From the NCBI GenBank assembly GCA_035380245.1, contig DAOSXA010000001.1, positions 124,001-188,000 on the forward strand: a stretch of 64,000 bases of DNA, given 5' to 3'. The translations under genes were made by a program, and so were the position numbers. Below the pieces are notes generated by a model that had not been told where the DNA came from, did no database searches, and saw nothing but the letters and a program-made list of their open reading frames with translations. The stretch's first letter is position 1. Every line of letters begins with the position of its first letter. This document shows, piece by piece, positions 63,085 to 64,000 of this stretch. This DNA is from Candidatus Zixiibacteriota bacterium (lineage in GTDB: Bacteria > Zixibacteria > MSB-5A5 > GN15 > FEB-12).

Positions 63085-64000
63085 GGAACGCCTCCACCTG
63101 CAACAGGTTACGAATCATCCGATCCGGATCGGGCGTCTTGATCTCGCCGATACCGGAAGGAGATTCGGTAATGAAACCGATCGGACATCCGGAGGCTTCG
63201 GCCGCAGCAATAGCGGTACCGCAGAGATCGGTCAGATCAAGCATCGTAACAACGACATTGGTAGGCTCAAAAACGGCGGCATTACGAGCCAGATGCGGGA
63301 TATCACTCGACCGGGTAAGGGCGGAATAAACCGCCAGCACGTGCGTCGGATCGAGCGAGCGAGCCTGTTCCACCAAACGTTCCAGTCGATCAGGATCGCC
63401 CGGCAACGCAGGAGAATCGATCAGGGTGATGCTGTCCGGATTGAGATAGAGGTCTTTATCCTGAGACTGGACATCGACTACATCGGCGCCGAGGATACGA
63501 CCGTATCCGGCGATCTCGTCGAAGGCAGCCATTTTAACCGTATCGAGGGTAATCAAACTGACCGGCAGCTTCTGCAGCATGATCAATTGAGCGGCCAGTT
63601 TGGCTACGACGCTGGACTTGCCGGCGCCGGCAGGCCCGACGAACAGAACGCGATCACCGGGCGCAAACGGCATTGACGGAGCCATCAGGCAGGCGGTCTC
63701 TTCTACCAGTATGGAGCGCGTCACCGCCGTCAGGTCATCGCCGATTTTAGCTGAGCGATTGGCCTTTTCAATCAAGCGCTGAATAAATGGTTTCGGGAAA
63801 TCGGCGTCGCGCAGGGTTTGTTCAATGACATAAAAACCATCACGACGCTCGCGTTCGATACGCTGTTCGACCGATGTTTTATCAATCCCGGCAATCCGAT
63901 TGTTTGTCTTGTTCTCGCGGGGCGTTTCAGCATATTCATCTTCCGGTACAACGTCGGTATCTTCTTCATCCATCACGGCCGTGGCCGTCGCGGCGGACCC
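63077..64000 (-). CDS. flhF: FlhF SRP-type GTPase (5' end outside the window)
   Basis: An open frame runs to the window edge past the ATG at 63976, and FlhF proteins are usually longer, so the N-terminal part is probably missing. Visible are the N domain, P-loop 'VGPAGAGKSSVVAKLA', 'TLDTVKMAAFDEIAGYGRIL' and the last 'GCPIGFITESPSGIGEIK'. The G3 DTAGR motif reads 'DSPAL' and G4 TKLD reads 'TMLD', unusual for the family. FlhF places the polar flagellum with FlhG. Residue numbers here count from ATG 63976. Confidence 0.93.
   Translation of the reverse strand, partial: GSAATATAVMDEEDTDVVPEDEYAETPRENKTNNRIAGIDKTSVEQRIERERRDGFYVIEQTLRDADFPKPFIQRLIEKANRSAKIGDDLTAVTRSILVEETACLMAPSMPFAPGDRVLFVGPAGAGKSSVVAKLAAQLIMLQKLPVSLITLDTVKMAAFDEIAGYGRILGADVVDVQSQDKDLYLNPDSITLIDSPALPGDPDRLERLVEQARSLDPTHVLAVYSALTRSSDIPHLARNAAVFEPTNVVVTMLDLTDLCGTAIAAAEASGCPIGFITESPSGIGEIKTPDPDRMIRNLLQVEAFLV

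Overview
The window reads as chromosome of a diderm (Gram-negative), flagellated bacterium of the FCB/Zixibacteria type. The outer membrane is shown by KDO genes (kdsA, kdsC, kdsD), an LpxL-type acyltransferase and LptC; flagella by flhF, flhG and fliA. A dockerin-like tail in the CotH protein has the pattern 'DIxDLVYLVxYMFxxGPAP', which I associate with Zixibacteria and relatives. That phylum call is inference from protein style only; no search was run. Nearly all genes lie on the minus strand in short, tightly packed operons with 1-8 nt overlaps.

Layout: 0-9.5 kb, a DUF2723 membrane protein and an envelope operon (DUF4159, DUF4175-like, TPR). 9.6-11.8 kb, a HIT hydrolase coupled to an aconitase-family protein that carries tandem helix-turn-helix repeats and has lost its Fe-S cysteines. 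12-20 kb, barrel protein, orphan DNA methyltransferase, isochorismatase, lone substrate-binding protein, RqcH and FumC. 20-23.5 kb, a barrel protein, an SH3-like secreted protein and a YidD-TPR-membrane fusion. 23.8-31.5 kb, LysS, CoaD, PilM-like and ComEA-like proteins, then lptC/lpxL/kdsD/kdsC/kdsA. 32.8-43.1 kb, a surface module: Cthe_2159-like beta-helix protein, CotH kinase with lamin-tail repeats, DUF4956, VTC polyphosphate-polymerase domain and HlyD-type adaptor, with a CpxP-like sensor, anti-sigma candidate and ECF sigma upstream. 43.3-46.8 kb, C5-epimerase lipoprotein, CPBP protease and small envelope genes.

At 46.8-50.66 kb is a 3.8-kb island bounded by a 24-bp direct repeat of the tRNA-Ser(GCT) 3' end. 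It holds a 5'-truncated Rhs protein with an amidase-like tip, a secreted protein just downstream (possible immunity partner), a decamer repeat array and hairpin-rich dispersed repeats, but no integrase. From 50.8 kb to the end is a motility and signalling region: DUF342 protein, CheY-like receivers, two unusual histidine kinases, three consecutive PilZ proteins, FliA, FlhG and FlhF (cut by the window edge).

The strongest candidates for something undescribed are the HTH-aconitase pseudoenzyme, the tRNA-bounded Rhs-tip island, the YidD-TPR fusion and the ECF-linked CotH/VTC/DUF4956 surface module. Intergenic spaces at 23.6, 32.3-32.7, 45.8 and 50.1-50.6 kb hold members of at least three families of dispersed, palindromic repeats.
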